Shown: positions 49,964 through 58,818, numbered from the stretch's first letter. The stretch is 64,000 bases of DNA from 3107 sp001483205 (GCA_964291375.2 OZ219809.1:806001-870000); one strand, 5' to 3'. The notes: generated by a model not told the origin, from the sequence alone. Numbers and translations: made by a program.

Positions 49964-50568
49964 CCGGTCGGCAATTTCCTGGGTCGGGTGAAATCACCAT
50001 TCTGCCCCAGCGCTGCGCGCAACTGCACATGATACTCGGCCCGGCTGATCTCGACCGCGCCGAGGCTGGCCAGATGGTCGGTCAGAAACTGGGTGTCGAA
50101 CAGGCTGAAACCGGCGCGGTCCAGCCGGTCCGTCAGATAGGCCAGCGCGATTTTCGACCCGTCCCGGCGGCGGGAAAACATGCTTTCGCCAAAGAACGCG
50201 CCCCCCAGTGTCACGCCATAGATACCGCCAACAAGGTCATTGCCTGCCCAGACCTCCAGCGAATGGGCGTGCCCCATCTGATGAAGCTGTCCGTAAAGCC
50301 TGCGAATCGCGGCGTTGATCCATGTATCCGGGCGCGCGGCGCAGGCGTCAACGACCGCACCAAAGGCATGATTGATGCGGATGGCATAGTCCTGCTGCCG
50401 GAGCGCACGGGCAAGGCTGCGCGAGATGTGAAAGCCGCCCGGCGGGAATATGCCGCGCCGCTCGGGATCAACCCAGAAAATCCGCGGACTGTTGCGCGAC
50501 TGCGCCATCGGGAACACTCCGGTGGCATAGGCTTGCAGCAAAAGCGCGGGCGTGACCTTTTCCGTCAT
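49927..50568 (-). CDS. aat: Leucyl/phenylalanyl-tRNA--protein transferase
   Basis: Adds Leu or Phe to proteins with N-terminal Arg/Lys, feeding the N-end rule and so the Clp machinery nearby. The 213-residue protein has LLQAYATGVFPMAQSRNSPR, FWVDPERRGIFPPGGFHISR, CAARPDTWINAAIRRLYGQL, GHAHSLEVWAGNDLVGGIYG and GGAFFGESMFSRRRDGSKIA, all diagnostic. Convergent overlap of 37 bp with the DUF2155 gene. Confidence 0.96.
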   Translation of the reverse strand: MTEKVTPALLLQAYATGVFPMAQSRNSPRIFWVDPERRGIFPPGGFHISRSLARALRQQDYAIRINHAFGAVVDACAARPDTWINAAIRRLYGQLHQMGHAHSLEVWAGNDLVGGIYGVTLGGAFFGESMFSRRRDGSKIALAYLTDRLDRAGFSLFDTQFLTDHLASLGAVEISRAEYHVQLRAALGQNGDFTRPRKLPTGQDVVQRNTQTS

Positions 50569-50636
50569 CAGGCGGGGCTCGTCTGTCGGGAACCGGCGCG
50601 GCCTGTGTCGGGGCCTGCACCGGGCGGGGTCATCCC

Positions 50637-50903
50637 AAAGACCTCTGCATAAAGCTGTATCGCCCCCCGAATGCCCCGCCCGGCGCTTGCGCCGGGCAGC
50701 GCCTTGGGCTCCGCCCGTTCGGCCCTGAAACGGTCCACCGGACCGTTTCCGAGACGGGCCTCACCCCCCGGCAGGCGCTTGAAACGTTTCAACCAGTTGG
50801 AACGTATGGACTTTATGGCAAGACCATCGCCAGTGTGGAGTTTCACGAAAAGCGCCCGCCCAGGCAGGCGGCTGCCCGGCTGAGCCAATATGCAGAGGTC
50901 TTT
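50637..50903. repeat. MITE-like element 6, full-length reference copy
   Basis: Perfect ends AAAGACCTCTGCATA (50637-50651) and TATGCAGAGGTCTTT (50889-50903), 267 bp. Internal order: hairpin GCCCGGCGCTTGCGCCGGGC (50678-50697), the CTGAAACGGTCCACCGGACC hairpin (50725-50745), GGCAGGCGCTTGAAACGTTT, AACGTATGGACTTTATGGCA, then GCCCGCCCAGGCAGGCGGCT. Element 1 (2258-2525) has the same order throughout. CCC flanks both ends, a possible 3-bp target duplication. It fills the 349-bp gap 50569-50917 between aat and accC. Confidence 0.8.
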
Positions 50904-50917
50904 CCCATGGTTTGGGA

Positions 50918-52282
50918 TCATCCCATGCCGGTTTCCAGCCAGTGTTCCAGCCAGTGGATGTCATAAGCGCCGTTCCGGATGTCCGGCTCTTGCAGAAGGG
51001 CGCGGAACAGCGGGGTGGTTGTCTCGATCCCGTCGATGATCAGCTCGCCCATGGCCCTGTTCAGACGGGCGACGGCCTCTTCCCGGTCGCGGCCATGCAC
51101 GATCAGCTTGCCGATCAGACTGTCATAGTGGGGCGGGACCGAATAGCCGTCATAGAGTGCCGAATCCATGCGCACACCCAGGCCGCCCGGCACATGATAC
51201 TGGGTGATCCGGCCCGGACAGGGGGCGAAATCCGGCAGGCGTTCGGCGTTGATCCGCACCTCAATGGCATGACCGTTCATCCTCAGATCATCCTGTGCGA
51301 AGGACAGCGGCAACCCGGCGGCGACGCGGATTTGTTCGCGCACCAGATCGACGCCGAAAACCGCCTCTGTCACCGGGTGCTCGACTTGCAGGCGGGTGTT
51401 CATCTCGATGAAATAAAACGCGCCGTCCTCATAGAGAAACTCGATGGTGCCCGCCCCGGCATAGTTGATCGAGGCCACCGCTTCGGCGCAGGTCTTGCCG
51501 ATTTCGGCGCGCATTTCCGGGGTGATGACCGGGCCGGGGGCCTCTTCCAGCACTTTCTGGTGGCGGCGCTGAAGCGAACAATCACGTTCGCCCAGATGAA
51601 CGGCATGGCCCTTGCCGTCGCCAAAGACCTGCACCTCTATGTGCCGGGGCTTGCCAAGATATTTCTCGATATAAACCTCGTCATTGCCGAAAGCGGCTTT
51701 CGCCTCGGTCCGCGCGGTGCGGAACGCGGTTTCCAGCTCTGCGGCTGTGGCGGCCAGCTTCATGCCGCGCCCGCCGCCGCCCGCGGTTGCCTTGACGATC
51801 ACCGGATAGCCGATTGCTTCTGTCGCCTGCTCTGCCGCCGGATAATCCGCCACACCGCCGTCAGAGCCGGGGACGCAGGGCACGCCAAGCTGTTTCATGG
51901 TTTCTTTGGCGGTGATCTTGTCGCCCATGACGCGGATATGTTCGGCGGTGGGGCCGATGAAGGTGATGCCGTGATCCTGCAAGGCGCGGGCAAACCCGGC
52001 GTTTTCAGACAGAAAGCCATAGCCGGGGTGAATCGCCTGCGCGCCCGAGATTTCGCAGGCGGCGATGATGGCGGCGATATTCAGGTAGCTTTCGCTGCCC
52101 GGCGGCGGGCCGATGCAGATGGCTTCGTCGGCCATGCGCACGTGCATGGCGTCGGAATCGGCGGTCGAATGCACCGCGACGGTCCGGATGCCCATTTCAC
52201 GGGCGGCGCGAATGACGCGCAGGGCGATCTCGCCGCGATTGGCTATCAGGATTTTTTCAAACACGGGGGGCGCGTGCCTCAT
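50918..52282 (-). CDS. accC: Acetyl-CoA carboxylase biotin carboxylase subunit
   Basis: Carboxylates the biotin of AccB using ATP and bicarbonate, the first half of malonyl-CoA synthesis. The 454-residue protein has FEKILIANRGEIALRVIRAA, the AIHPGYGFLSENAGFARAL segment, the ATP-grasp glycine-rich loop IVKATAGGGGRGMKLAAT, GERDCSLQRRHQKVLEEAPG and EMNTRLQVEHPVTEAVFGVD. The ATG overlaps the accB stop by 4 bp (ATGA). It is followed by the repeat element at 50637-50903. Confidence 0.98.
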   Translation of the reverse strand: MRHAPPVFEKILIANRGEIALRVIRAAREMGIRTVAVHSTADSDAMHVRMADEAICIGPPPGSESYLNIAAIIAACEISGAQAIHPGYGFLSENAGFARALQDHGITFIGPTAEHIRVMGDKITAKETMKQLGVPCVPGSDGGVADYPAAEQATEAIGYPVIVKATAGGGGRGMKLAATAAELETAFRTARTEAKAAFGNDEVYIEKYLGKPRHIEVQVFGDGKGHAVHLGERDCSLQRRHQKVLEEAPGPVITPEMRAEIGKTCAEAVASINYAGAGTIEFLYEDGAFYFIEMNTRLQVEHPVTEAVFGVDLVREQIRVAAGLPLSFAQDDLRMNGHAIEVRINAERLPDFAPCPGRITQYHVPGGLGVRMDSALYDGYSVPPHYDSLIGKLIVHGRDREEAVARLNRAMGELIIDGIETTTPLFRALLQEPDIRNGAYDIHWLEHWLETGMG

Positions 52283-52776
52283 TCGACGATCATCAGGGGC
52301 GCGCCAAATTCCACCGGGTCGCCGTCGGACACGAGGATGCGCCTGACCACGCCCGCTTTCGGGGCCGGGATGTGGTTCATGGTTTTCATCGCCTCGACGA
52401 TCATCAGCGTGTCGCCCTCGCTGACCCGGGCACCGATGGTAACAAAGGCCGCCGTGCCCGGTTCCGGGGACAGATAGGCGGTGCCGACCATGGGGGACGT
52501 GACCGCGCCGGGGTGCTGCGCCGGGTCGTCACTGTCGCCGGCAGGCGGGGCGGGGGCAACGGGTGCGCCGGGGACAGTGGGGACAACGGGGGCAGGTGAG
52601 GCCGCCGGGGCCGAGATATGCGCCTCTCGTATCGCCATGCGGCTGACCCGGACATTCAGGCTGTCATTGTCGCCATAATCCCGCTTGACCTGCACCTCGG
52701 TCAGGTCGTTTTCACACAGCAGTCTGGCCAGCGCCTCGATGAACGCGACATCGGCTTCGTGTTTGTTTTTCGTCAT
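52279..52776 (-). CDS. accB: Biotin carboxyl carrier protein of acetyl-CoA carboxylase
   Basis: 165 residues: an N-terminal dimerisation/interaction region (FIEALARLLCENDLTEVQVK, DNDSLNVRVSRM), a proline/alanine-rich linker (residues 55-85), and the C-terminal biotinyl domain with the attachment lysine in MIVEAMKTMNHIPAPKAG. Position directly ahead of accC with overlapping codons is the standard accBC arrangement. Divergent from preT; the promoter should lie in 52777-53084. Confidence 0.97.
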   Translation of the reverse strand: MTKNKHEADVAFIEALARLLCENDLTEVQVKRDYGDNDSLNVRVSRMAIREAHISAPAASPAPVVPTVPGAPVAPAPPAGDSDDPAQHPGAVTSPMVGTAYLSPEPGTAAFVTIGARVSEGDTLMIVEAMKTMNHIPAPKAGVVRRILVSDGDPVEFGAPLMIVE

Positions 52777-53084
52777 GCAACCCCCTGCCGTTTGTTCCTC
52801 TGCCTGTTTGCCGGGGGCCGTTATATGGCAGACGGCGAAGGGTTGAAAGCAAATGTTTGCCGGGGGCGGGCGGGCAGTCCGGCCACCGATGCGCCATCAT
52901 GCGGGGGGTGCAGACTGTCGGTGCCTCATGCAACACATAAATCATCCCATGATTGAATCACGTCTTTCCCCAAAGCCAATCTGGTGTCGGGAAATTTTCA
53001 ACCAGCCCCCAAGATTTACTGTTTGATAAAAAATCCAACCTGTGGCAGGCTGACACAACAACACGACCAACAGGGAGCCAGCAA
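52777..53084. other. Divergent intergenic region between accB and preT
   Basis: 308 bp without a gene, lower in GC at its right half (TTTACTGTTTGATAAAAAAT at about 53018-53037). It must hold the promoters of accBC (leftward) and the preT operon (rightward). I found no dispersed repeat in it. A weak RutR-like GCCAATCTGGTG at 52975-52986 has a 3-bp rather than 2-bp centre and is not called as a site. Confidence 0.6.
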
Positions 53085-54431
53085 ATGCCGAACAGCCAGA
53101 TGACGCCGGGGATTGCGCCGGGCCGTTTGCCGGGCCAGCTCTATCAGGAAAACTTTTCCGACCTGCACCCGCCGTATCAGCCCCACGAGGCCGCCGTCGC
53201 CGCCGACCGCTGCTATTTCTGCCATGACGCGCCCTGCGTGACGGCCTGCCCCACCGAAATCGACATCCCGCTGTTCATCCGCCAAATCCAAACCGGCACA
53301 CCCGAAGAGGCGGCAAAAACCATCCTGACCCAGAACATCCTTGGCGGCATGTGCGCGCGGGTCTGCCCGACGGAAACGCTCTGCGAACAGGTCTGTGTGC
53401 GCGAGGTGGCAGAGGGCAAGCCAGTCGAGATCGGTCGTCTTCAGCGTTTCGCCACCGACACGCTGATGGATGCGGGTCAGCACCCCTTTGCCCGTGCGCC
53501 CGAGACCGGCAGGCGGGTGGCAGTGGTGGGCGCGGGGCCGGCCGGGTTAGCCTGCGCGCATCGTCTGGCCCTTCACGGGCACAAGGTGGACCTGCTGGAT
53601 GCCCGACCAAAAGCGGGCGGGCTGAACGAGTTCGGCATCGCCGCCTACAAGACCGTCAACCATTTTGCAGAGCGCGAAGTCGCCTGGTTGCTGCAAATCG
53701 GCGGCATAACGCTGTACGCGGGCAGGGCCCTGGGGCAGGGGGCATCGCTTGACGCGCTGCGCGAGGACTATGACGCGGTGTTTCTGGGCATCGGCCTGTC
53801 GGGGGTGAACGCGCTCAGGGTCGAAGGCGAGGATCACAACGGTGTGGCGAACGCGGTGGAGTTCATCGCCGGTCTGCGTCAGGCCGAAGACCTGTCGGCC
53901 CTGCCGGTTGGCCGGAACGTGGTGGTGATCGGCGGCGGGATGACCGCCATCGACGCCGCCGTGCAGTCGAAGCTGCTCGGCGCACAAACCGTCACCATCG
54001 CCTATCGCCGGGGGCGCGACCGCATGAGCGCCTCGGGGTTTGAACAGGATTTGGCGGCCTCGAAAGGGGTGCGGATCGTGACCAATGCCCGGCCTGTCCG
54101 GGTCATCGGCAACGGCGCGGCGCGGGAGGTGGAGTTTGAATATACAGAAGAGACAGCGGACGGCCTGCGCGGCACCGGCGAGACCTTTCGCATTGCCGCC
54201 GATCAGGTGCTGAAGGCGATTGGCCAGGCCCTTGACGCGGCCCCTGCCAACCTGACGCTGGAGGGCGGAAAGATTGCCATCACCGGCGCGGGGCGGACCA
54301 GCCTGCCGGGGGTTTGGGCGGGTGGCGACTGTGCGGCGGGCGGCGATGACCTGACCGTGACGGCGGTGGCCGAGGGGCGCGACGCGGCAGAGGATATTCA
54401 TGCCGCCCTGACGGGGGGCGACCGGCCATGA
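53085..54431 (+). CDS. preT: NAD-dependent dihydropyrimidine dehydrogenase subunit PreT
   Basis: Flavin and iron-sulfur subunit that passes electrons from NAD(P)H to PreA for reduction of uracil/thymine. The 448-residue protein has an N-terminal GltD-like cysteine-rich domain (CYFCHDAPCVTACP near residue 43, then CARVCPTETLCEQVC), an FAD motif (VAVVGAGPAGLACAHRLALH near 145), a second dinucleotide site (VVVIGGGMTAIDAAVQSKLL) and the C-terminal GVWAGGDCAAGGDDLTVTAV. ATG 53085 has GGGAG 8 nt upstream. Its stop overlaps the next gene by 4 bp. Confidence 0.94.
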   Translation: MPNSQMTPGIAPGRLPGQLYQENFSDLHPPYQPHEAAVAADRCYFCHDAPCVTACPTEIDIPLFIRQIQTGTPEEAAKTILTQNILGGMCARVCPTETLCEQVCVREVAEGKPVEIGRLQRFATDTLMDAGQHPFARAPETGRRVAVVGAGPAGLACAHRLALHGHKVDLLDARPKAGGLNEFGIAAYKTVNHFAEREVAWLLQIGGITLYAGRALGQGASLDALREDYDAVFLGIGLSGVNALRVEGEDHNGVANAVEFIAGLRQAEDLSALPVGRNVVVIGGGMTAIDAAVQSKLLGAQTVTIAYRRGRDRMSASGFEQDLAASKGVRIVTNARPVRVIGNGAAREVEFEYTEETADGLRGTGETFRIAADQVLKAIGQALDAAPANLTLEGGKIAITGAGRTSLPGVWAGGDCAAGGDDLTVTAVAEGRDAAEDIHAALTGGDRP

Positions 54432-54961
54432 GCGACATCAGCAAGGCAGAACGTGACGCGCTTGGCCGGATTGACGCTCTGGATGACCCGGACAAGCTGA
54501 GAAATTATATCGGGAATGCGCGCAGGCAAGGCTCTGCGGTGGTGGAGCGCGCGGCCTTTGCCCGCCTGTGCCGGATACAGCCTGCGGCGCAGCCCGGCAC
54601 TTTTGAGCATGATGTCTGGCAATCCGTTCATGCCACCGAGGAGCTTCTGCGGCAGGATCGCGGAAAAACCGTGCGGCTCACCCGCACCCGGCAAAAGCTC
54701 AAGAAAGACGGCGCGGCAAAGACCGTTGCCGATCTGACCATCAAACCCACACCCTCAGAGGGGTTTCATCTGTTGGTGGATATGGGGCATCCCGAATTTC
54801 TGTTCGAGGCGGTTGTGCTGCGCCATCAGGATATATTCGACAGCAAGGTGCGGGACGCTGCGGAAATGCGCCTGATTGAGGTTGGTCTTGAGGCGGAAGA
54901 CCTGACCCGTCCGGCCCCTGCGCCCCCGAATGAACCGGAACCAAAAGAGGAACCGACATGA
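54428..54961 (+). CDS. Unrecognised protein in the preTA operon
   Basis: A 177-residue soluble protein, not recognised. The first 70 residues are helical and charged (SKAERDALGRIDALDDPDKL, NYIGNARRQGSAVVERAAFA). A middle basic stretch has TRTRQKLKKDGAAKTVADL. The second half, EGFHLLVDMGHPEFLFEAVV and DIFDSKVRDAAEMRLIEVGL, looks like a compact domain, and the tail is Pro/Glu-rich (PAPAPPNEPEPKEEPT). Overlaps preT (ATGA) and the next gene (ATGA) at both ends, so it is firmly in the operon. No catalytic motif is apparent. Confidence 0.75.
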   Translation: MSDISKAERDALGRIDALDDPDKLRNYIGNARRQGSAVVERAAFARLCRIQPAAQPGTFEHDVWQSVHATEELLRQDRGKTVRLTRTRQKLKKDGAAKTVADLTIKPTPSEGFHLLVDMGHPEFLFEAVVLRHQDIFDSKVRDAAEMRLIEVGLEAEDLTRPAPAPPNEPEPKEEPT

Positions 54962-55308
54962 CACATATCGTCTGTTACGCCGCCGCCGTGCCGACAGCGC
55001 GCAAGGCCGAATACGAAAAACATGCGACCCTTGCGGCGCAGGTGTTCAAAGACCACGGCGCGCGCCGTGTCGTCGAATGCTGGGGCAGGGATGTTCCGCC
55101 GGGGCAGGTGACTTCGTTCCCCCTTGCCGTGCAGGCTGGCGAAGATGAAACCGTGGTCATCGGCTGGCAGGAATGGGCGGACAAGGCCACTTGCGATGCC
55201 AATATGCCCAAGGCGATGCAGGACGAGCGGCTGAAGACGGCAGGCCCGCCGCCGATGGATGGCAAACGCCTGATCTATGCCAGCTTTGATATGATGCTTG
55301 AGATGTGA
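54958..55308 (+). CDS. DUF1428 (dimeric alpha-beta barrel) family protein
   Basis: A 116-residue member of DUF1428, a ferredoxin-like dimeric alpha/beta-barrel family: EYEKHATLAAQVFKDHGARR, VVECWGRDVPPGQVTSFPLA, ETVVIGWQEWADKATCDANM and PMDGKRLIYASFDMML match the family pattern. No enzymatic role is established. It lies between the unrecognised gene and preA in the same operon, overlapping the former by 4 bp and ending 10 bp before preA. Confidence 0.85.
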   Translation: MTHIVCYAAAVPTARKAEYEKHATLAAQVFKDHGARRVVECWGRDVPPGQVTSFPLAVQAGEDETVVIGWQEWADKATCDANMPKAMQDERLKTAGPPPMDGKRLIYASFDMMLEM

Positions 55309-55318
55309 GGAAAAACAG

Positions 55319-56623
55319 ATGGCCAGTCTCTCCTGTGACTTCGTGGGTATAAAATCCCCCAACCCGTTCTGGCTGGCCTCGGCCCCGCCGACGGACAAGG
55401 AATATAACGTTCGCCGCGCCTTTGAGGCCGGATGGGGCGGCGTGGTGTGGAAAACTCTGGGTGAGCACGGCCCGCCGATTGTCAATGTGAACGGCCCCCG
55501 CTATGGCGCGATCTGGGGGGCGGACCGGCGGCTTTTGGGTCTCAACAACATCGAACTGATCACCGACCGCCCGCTGGAGGTGAACCTGCGCGAGATCAAA
55601 GCGGTGAAGCGGGATTATCCCGACCGGGCGGTTGTTGTCTCGATCATGGTGCCCTGCGAGGAAGCGGCGTGGAAGGCAATCCTGCCCCATGTGGAAGAAA
55701 CCGGTGCCGATGGGATTGAGCTGAATTTCGGCTGCCCCCACGGGATGAGCGAGCGCGGCATGGGGTCCGCCGTCGGCCAGGTGCCGGACTATATCGAAAT
55801 GGTCACCCGCTGGTGCAAGCAGAACACCCGGATGCCGGTGATCGTGAAACTGACCCCCAACATCACCGACATCCGCCACCCGGCCCGCGCCGCACGGAAA
55901 GGGGGCGCGGATGCGGTCAGCCTGATCAACACCATCAGCTCGATCACATCCGTCAACCTTGACACCATGTCGCCGGAGCCGTCGATTGACGGCAAGGGCA
56001 GTCATGGCGGGTATTGCGGCCCGGCGGTCAAACCGATTGCGCTGAACATGGTGGCCGAGATTGCCCGCGACCCGGAAACCGCGGGCCTGCCGGTCTCGGG
56101 CATCGGCGGGATCACCACCTGGCGGGATGCGGCGGAGTTTCTGGCGCTCGGGGCCGGGTGTGTGCAGGTCTGCACCGCCGCCATGACCTACGGGTTCCGC
56201 ATTATCGGGGAAATGACATCCGGCCTGTCGGCGTGGATGGACGAAAAGGGTTATGAGTCATTGGATCAGGTGGTGGGCCGGGCAACCCCCAATGTGACCG
56301 ACTGGCAATATCTGAACCTGAACTATGTGGCCAAGGCGGTGATCGATCAGGGGTCTTGCATCGGGTGCGGGCGCTGCTATGCGGTGTGCGAGGACACCAG
56401 CCATCAGGCGATTGCCATGTCAGCGGATCGGGTGTTCAGCGTCATTGACGAGGAATGCGTGGCCTGCAATCTGTGTGTCAATGTCTGCCCGGTAGAGGGG
56501 TGTATCTCTATGGTGGCGATGACGCCGGGCGACACCGATACCCGCACCGGGCGGACGGTCAGCGGCGATTATGCAAACTGGACGACCCATCCCAACAATC
56601 CGGGGTCATGCGCGGCGGAATGA
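55319..56623 (+). CDS. preA: NAD-dependent dihydropyrimidine dehydrogenase subunit PreA
   Basis: FMN-containing catalytic subunit that reduces uracil/thymine to the dihydro forms. 434 residues: dihydroorotate dehydrogenase-like barrel (NPFWLASAPPTDKEYNVRRA, GADGIELNFGCPHGMSERGM with the catalytic cysteine, LTPNITDIRHPARAARKGGA, VSGIGGITTWRDAAEFLALG) and a C-terminal two-cluster ferredoxin domain (SCIGCGRCYAVCED and ECVACNLCVNVCPVEGC). ATG 55319 follows AGGAAAAACAG. Its last 65 bp overlap the 3' end of rutR on the other strand. Confidence 0.96.
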   Translation: MASLSCDFVGIKSPNPFWLASAPPTDKEYNVRRAFEAGWGGVVWKTLGEHGPPIVNVNGPRYGAIWGADRRLLGLNNIELITDRPLEVNLREIKAVKRDYPDRAVVVSIMVPCEEAAWKAILPHVEETGADGIELNFGCPHGMSERGMGSAVGQVPDYIEMVTRWCKQNTRMPVIVKLTPNITDIRHPARAARKGGADAVSLINTISSITSVNLDTMSPEPSIDGKGSHGGYCGPAVKPIALNMVAEIARDPETAGLPVSGIGGITTWRDAAEFLALGAGCVQVCTAAMTYGFRIIGEMTSGLSAWMDEKGYESLDQVVGRATPNVTDWQYLNLNYVAKAVIDQGSCIGCGRCYAVCEDTSHQAIAMSADRVFSVIDEECVACNLCVNVCPVEGCISMVAMTPGDTDTRTGRTVSGDYANWTTHPNNPGSCAAE

Positions 56624-57293
56624 CCGTTTCCTGGGGCCGGGCCGAATCAGGGAGCGTCAGCATCCGCGTCAGCAGCGCGGTGATATGGCGCTTTGCCTCG
56701 ATGAGCGGGTCATCTTCGCGCCCAGACAGAATCGCCCGCACCTGAACCTCGAAATCCGCATAATGCTGGGTCAGCGACCAGATCGAAAAGATCAGGTGCC
56801 AGGGGTTCACCGGCGCAATCCGTCCTTCCTCGACCCAGCCGAGGATGATCGCCGCCTTTTCATCCACAAGCTCCCGCAACGGCCCCTCTATCGCATCCAT
56901 GATTCGCGGTGCGCCCTGAATGATCTCATTGGCGAACAACCGGCTTTCACGCGGCAGATCACGGCTCATTTCCAGCTTGCGGCAGGCATAGGACAGGATT
57001 TCGTCAAGCGGCTCTCCGTCTGCATCCAGTGTCCGCAGCGGATCAAGCCAGACATCCAGCAAATCAAACAAAAGCTCGCGGTGGATCGCATCCTTGGACG
57101 GAAAATAGTAGAGCATGTTGGGGGTTGACAGCCCGGCGGCTTTGCCGATCTGCTCAAGGGTTGACCCCCCGAAACCATGCCGGGAAAAGACCTCAAGTGC
57201 CGCGTCCAGAATTAGGCGGACATTTTTTTGCTGGATGCGGGTTTGTCGGCGTTGCAGTGTCACCGGTGCGTCTGTTTGCGTGCCATGGGCCAT
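56559..57293 (-). CDS. rutR: TetR-family regulator RutR
   Basis: Repressor that senses uracil/thymine. 244 residues with an N-terminal HTH (ILDAALEVFSRHGFGGSTLE, QIGKAAGLSTPNMLYYFPSK) and a ligand domain typical of RutR (LDVWLDPLRTLDADGEPLDE, ESRLFANEIIQGAPRIM, WHLIFSIWSLTQHYADFEVQ). Oriented against preA with a 65-bp overlap of 3' ends and divergent from the amidohydrolase; a RutR-box match lies in the 219-bp divergent gap. Confidence 0.93.
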   Translation of the reverse strand: MAHGTQTDAPVTLQRRQTRIQQKNVRLILDAALEVFSRHGFGGSTLEQIGKAAGLSTPNMLYYFPSKDAIHRELLFDLLDVWLDPLRTLDADGEPLDEILSYACRKLEMSRDLPRESRLFANEIIQGAPRIMDAIEGPLRELVDEKAAIILGWVEEGRIAPVNPWHLIFSIWSLTQHYADFEVQVRAILSGREDDPLIEAKRHITALLTRMLTLPDSARPQETVIPPRMTPDCWDGSSSLHNRR

Positions 57294-57421
57294 CGGGCTG
57301 CCTTTCCCCGTCTGCTGTTCCGCTATTCTTGCAAATTATATCGGATTTTGCAAATTCCGGCAGAAATGACCAGCAGCGTGTCGAAAAACTTGACTGACCC
57401 TGTGTCTTTGATAGCGTGTTC

Positions 57422-57437
57422 CTGACCAAACGGTCAA
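57422..57437. promoter_or_regulatory. Predicted RutR operator
   Basis: CTGACCAAACGGTCAA matches the known RutR consensus TTGACCANNTGGTCAA at 12 of the 14 fixed positions; the inner TGACC/GGTCA arms are perfect inverted repeats. It lies between rutR (ATG at 57293) and the amidohydrolase (ATG 57513), suited to autoregulation and control of the catabolic genes. Confidence 0.7.
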
Positions 57438-57512
57438 ACATTATCGCACAAGGCCCGCCAACCCGGACTGTCACCGGACCGGCCCCTGCCTGATGAACCG
57501 AGGAGACGCCCG

Positions 57513-58763
57513 ATGCCCGCCCCCGGAGAGAACCTTAAGATCAATGGCGATCGTTTGTGGGACAGCCTGATGGAGATGGCCCGAATCGGCCCCGGTGTGG
57601 CGGGCGGCAACAATCGCCAGACCCTGACCGATGCGGATGGCGAGGGCAGGGCGCTGTTTCAACGCTGGTGTGAAGAGGCCGGATGCACCATGGGGCTGGA
57701 TCGTATGGGGAATATGTTCGCCCGGCGTGAGGGCACTGACCCGGACGCGCCGCCGGTCTATGTGGGGTCGCATCTCGACACCCAGCCGACCGGGGGCAAA
57801 TATGACGGGGTGCTGGGGGTGCTCGGCGGGTTAGAGATCGTCCGCACGCTTAATGACCTTGGCATCAGCACCAGACACCCGATTGTTGTCACCAACTGGA
57901 CCAACGAAGAGGGCACCCGTTTTGCCCCCGCCATGCTTGCCTCGGGTGTTTTCGCCGGGGTGCATACTGAGGACTGGGCCTATGCGCGCGAGGATGCCGA
58001 GGGCCTGACATTCGGCGCGGAACTGAGCCGGATCGGGTGGAAGGGCGATGAACCGGTCGGCGCGCGCCCGATGCGGGCCTTTTTCGAGCTGCACATCGAG
58101 CAAGGCCCGATTCTTGAGGCAGAAGGCAAGGACATCGGCGTTGTCACCCACGGGCAGGGGCTGGCCTGGGTGCAGGTGACGATCACCGGCAAGGCGGCGC
58201 ATACCGGCTCTACACCCATGCCGATGCGCCGGAACGCCGGGCTGGGGATGGCGCGGGTGCTGGAACAGGTGGACCGGATCGCGCTGTCCCACGCGCCCGA
58301 TGCGGTCGGCGCGGCGGGGCATATCGAGGTGCATCCGAACTCCCGCAACGTGATCCCGGAGCGGGCGATCTTTACCGTCGATTTCCGCTCGCCCGATCTT
58401 AGCGTCATCCGGGACATGGAGGCGCGCCTGAAAGACGGGGCCAAAGCCATCTGTGATGACATGGGCCTGGAGGTGGCATTCGAGCGGGTCGGCGGGTTTG
58501 ATCCGGTCACCTTTGACAGCGATTGCGTAGAGGCCGTGCGCCGGGCCGCCGAACGGCTGGGCTATTCGCACCGCAATATCATATCCGGGGCCGGGCATGA
58601 CGCCTGCTGGATCAACCGTGTTGCCCCCACCGCCATGGTCATGTGCCCCTGTGTGGACGGGCTGAGCCACAATGAGGCAGAGGACATCAGCAAGGACTGG
58701 GCAACGGCGGGGGCGGATGTGCTGATGCACGCGGTGATCGAAACGGCCGAGATTGTGGAGTGA
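57513..58763 (+). CDS. Zn-dependent N-carbamoyl amidohydrolase (beta-ureidopropionase type, M20/HyuC family)
   Basis: Hydrolyses N-carbamoyl-beta-alanine / N-carbamoyl-beta-aminoisobutyrate to the amino acid, ammonia and CO2. The 416-residue protein has the metal-site sequence YVGSHLDTQPTGGKYDGVLG (H and D ligands), NWTNEEGTRFAPAM (Glu pair), FELHIEQGPILEAEG, the lid-domain GKAAHTGSTPMPMRRNAG and the C-terminal SGAGHDACWINRVAPTAMVM. Placement between rutR and the dihydropyrimidinase makes the pyrimidine substrate likely rather than allantoate or N-carbamoyl-L-amino acids. GAGGAG precedes the ATG. Confidence 0.92.
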   Translation: MPAPGENLKINGDRLWDSLMEMARIGPGVAGGNNRQTLTDADGEGRALFQRWCEEAGCTMGLDRMGNMFARREGTDPDAPPVYVGSHLDTQPTGGKYDGVLGVLGGLEIVRTLNDLGISTRHPIVVTNWTNEEGTRFAPAMLASGVFAGVHTEDWAYAREDAEGLTFGAELSRIGWKGDEPVGARPMRAFFELHIEQGPILEAEGKDIGVVTHGQGLAWVQVTITGKAAHTGSTPMPMRRNAGLGMARVLEQVDRIALSHAPDAVGAAGHIEVHPNSRNVIPERAIFTVDFRSPDLSVIRDMEARLKDGAKAICDDMGLEVAFERVGGFDPVTFDSDCVEAVRRAAERLGYSHRNIISGAGHDACWINRVAPTAMVMCPCVDGLSHNEAEDISKDWATAGADVLMHAVIETAEIVE

Positions 58764-58818
58764 GCACTTTGCCTTTATACGAAACGGAAACGGGGATTGC
58801 CCGTTCGGGAGGGCCGGC

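Noticed and set aside
52975..52986. Second RutR box upstream of preT (GCCAATCTGGTG)
   Set aside because: The spacing between half-sites is 3 rather than 2 and the outer bases do not match.
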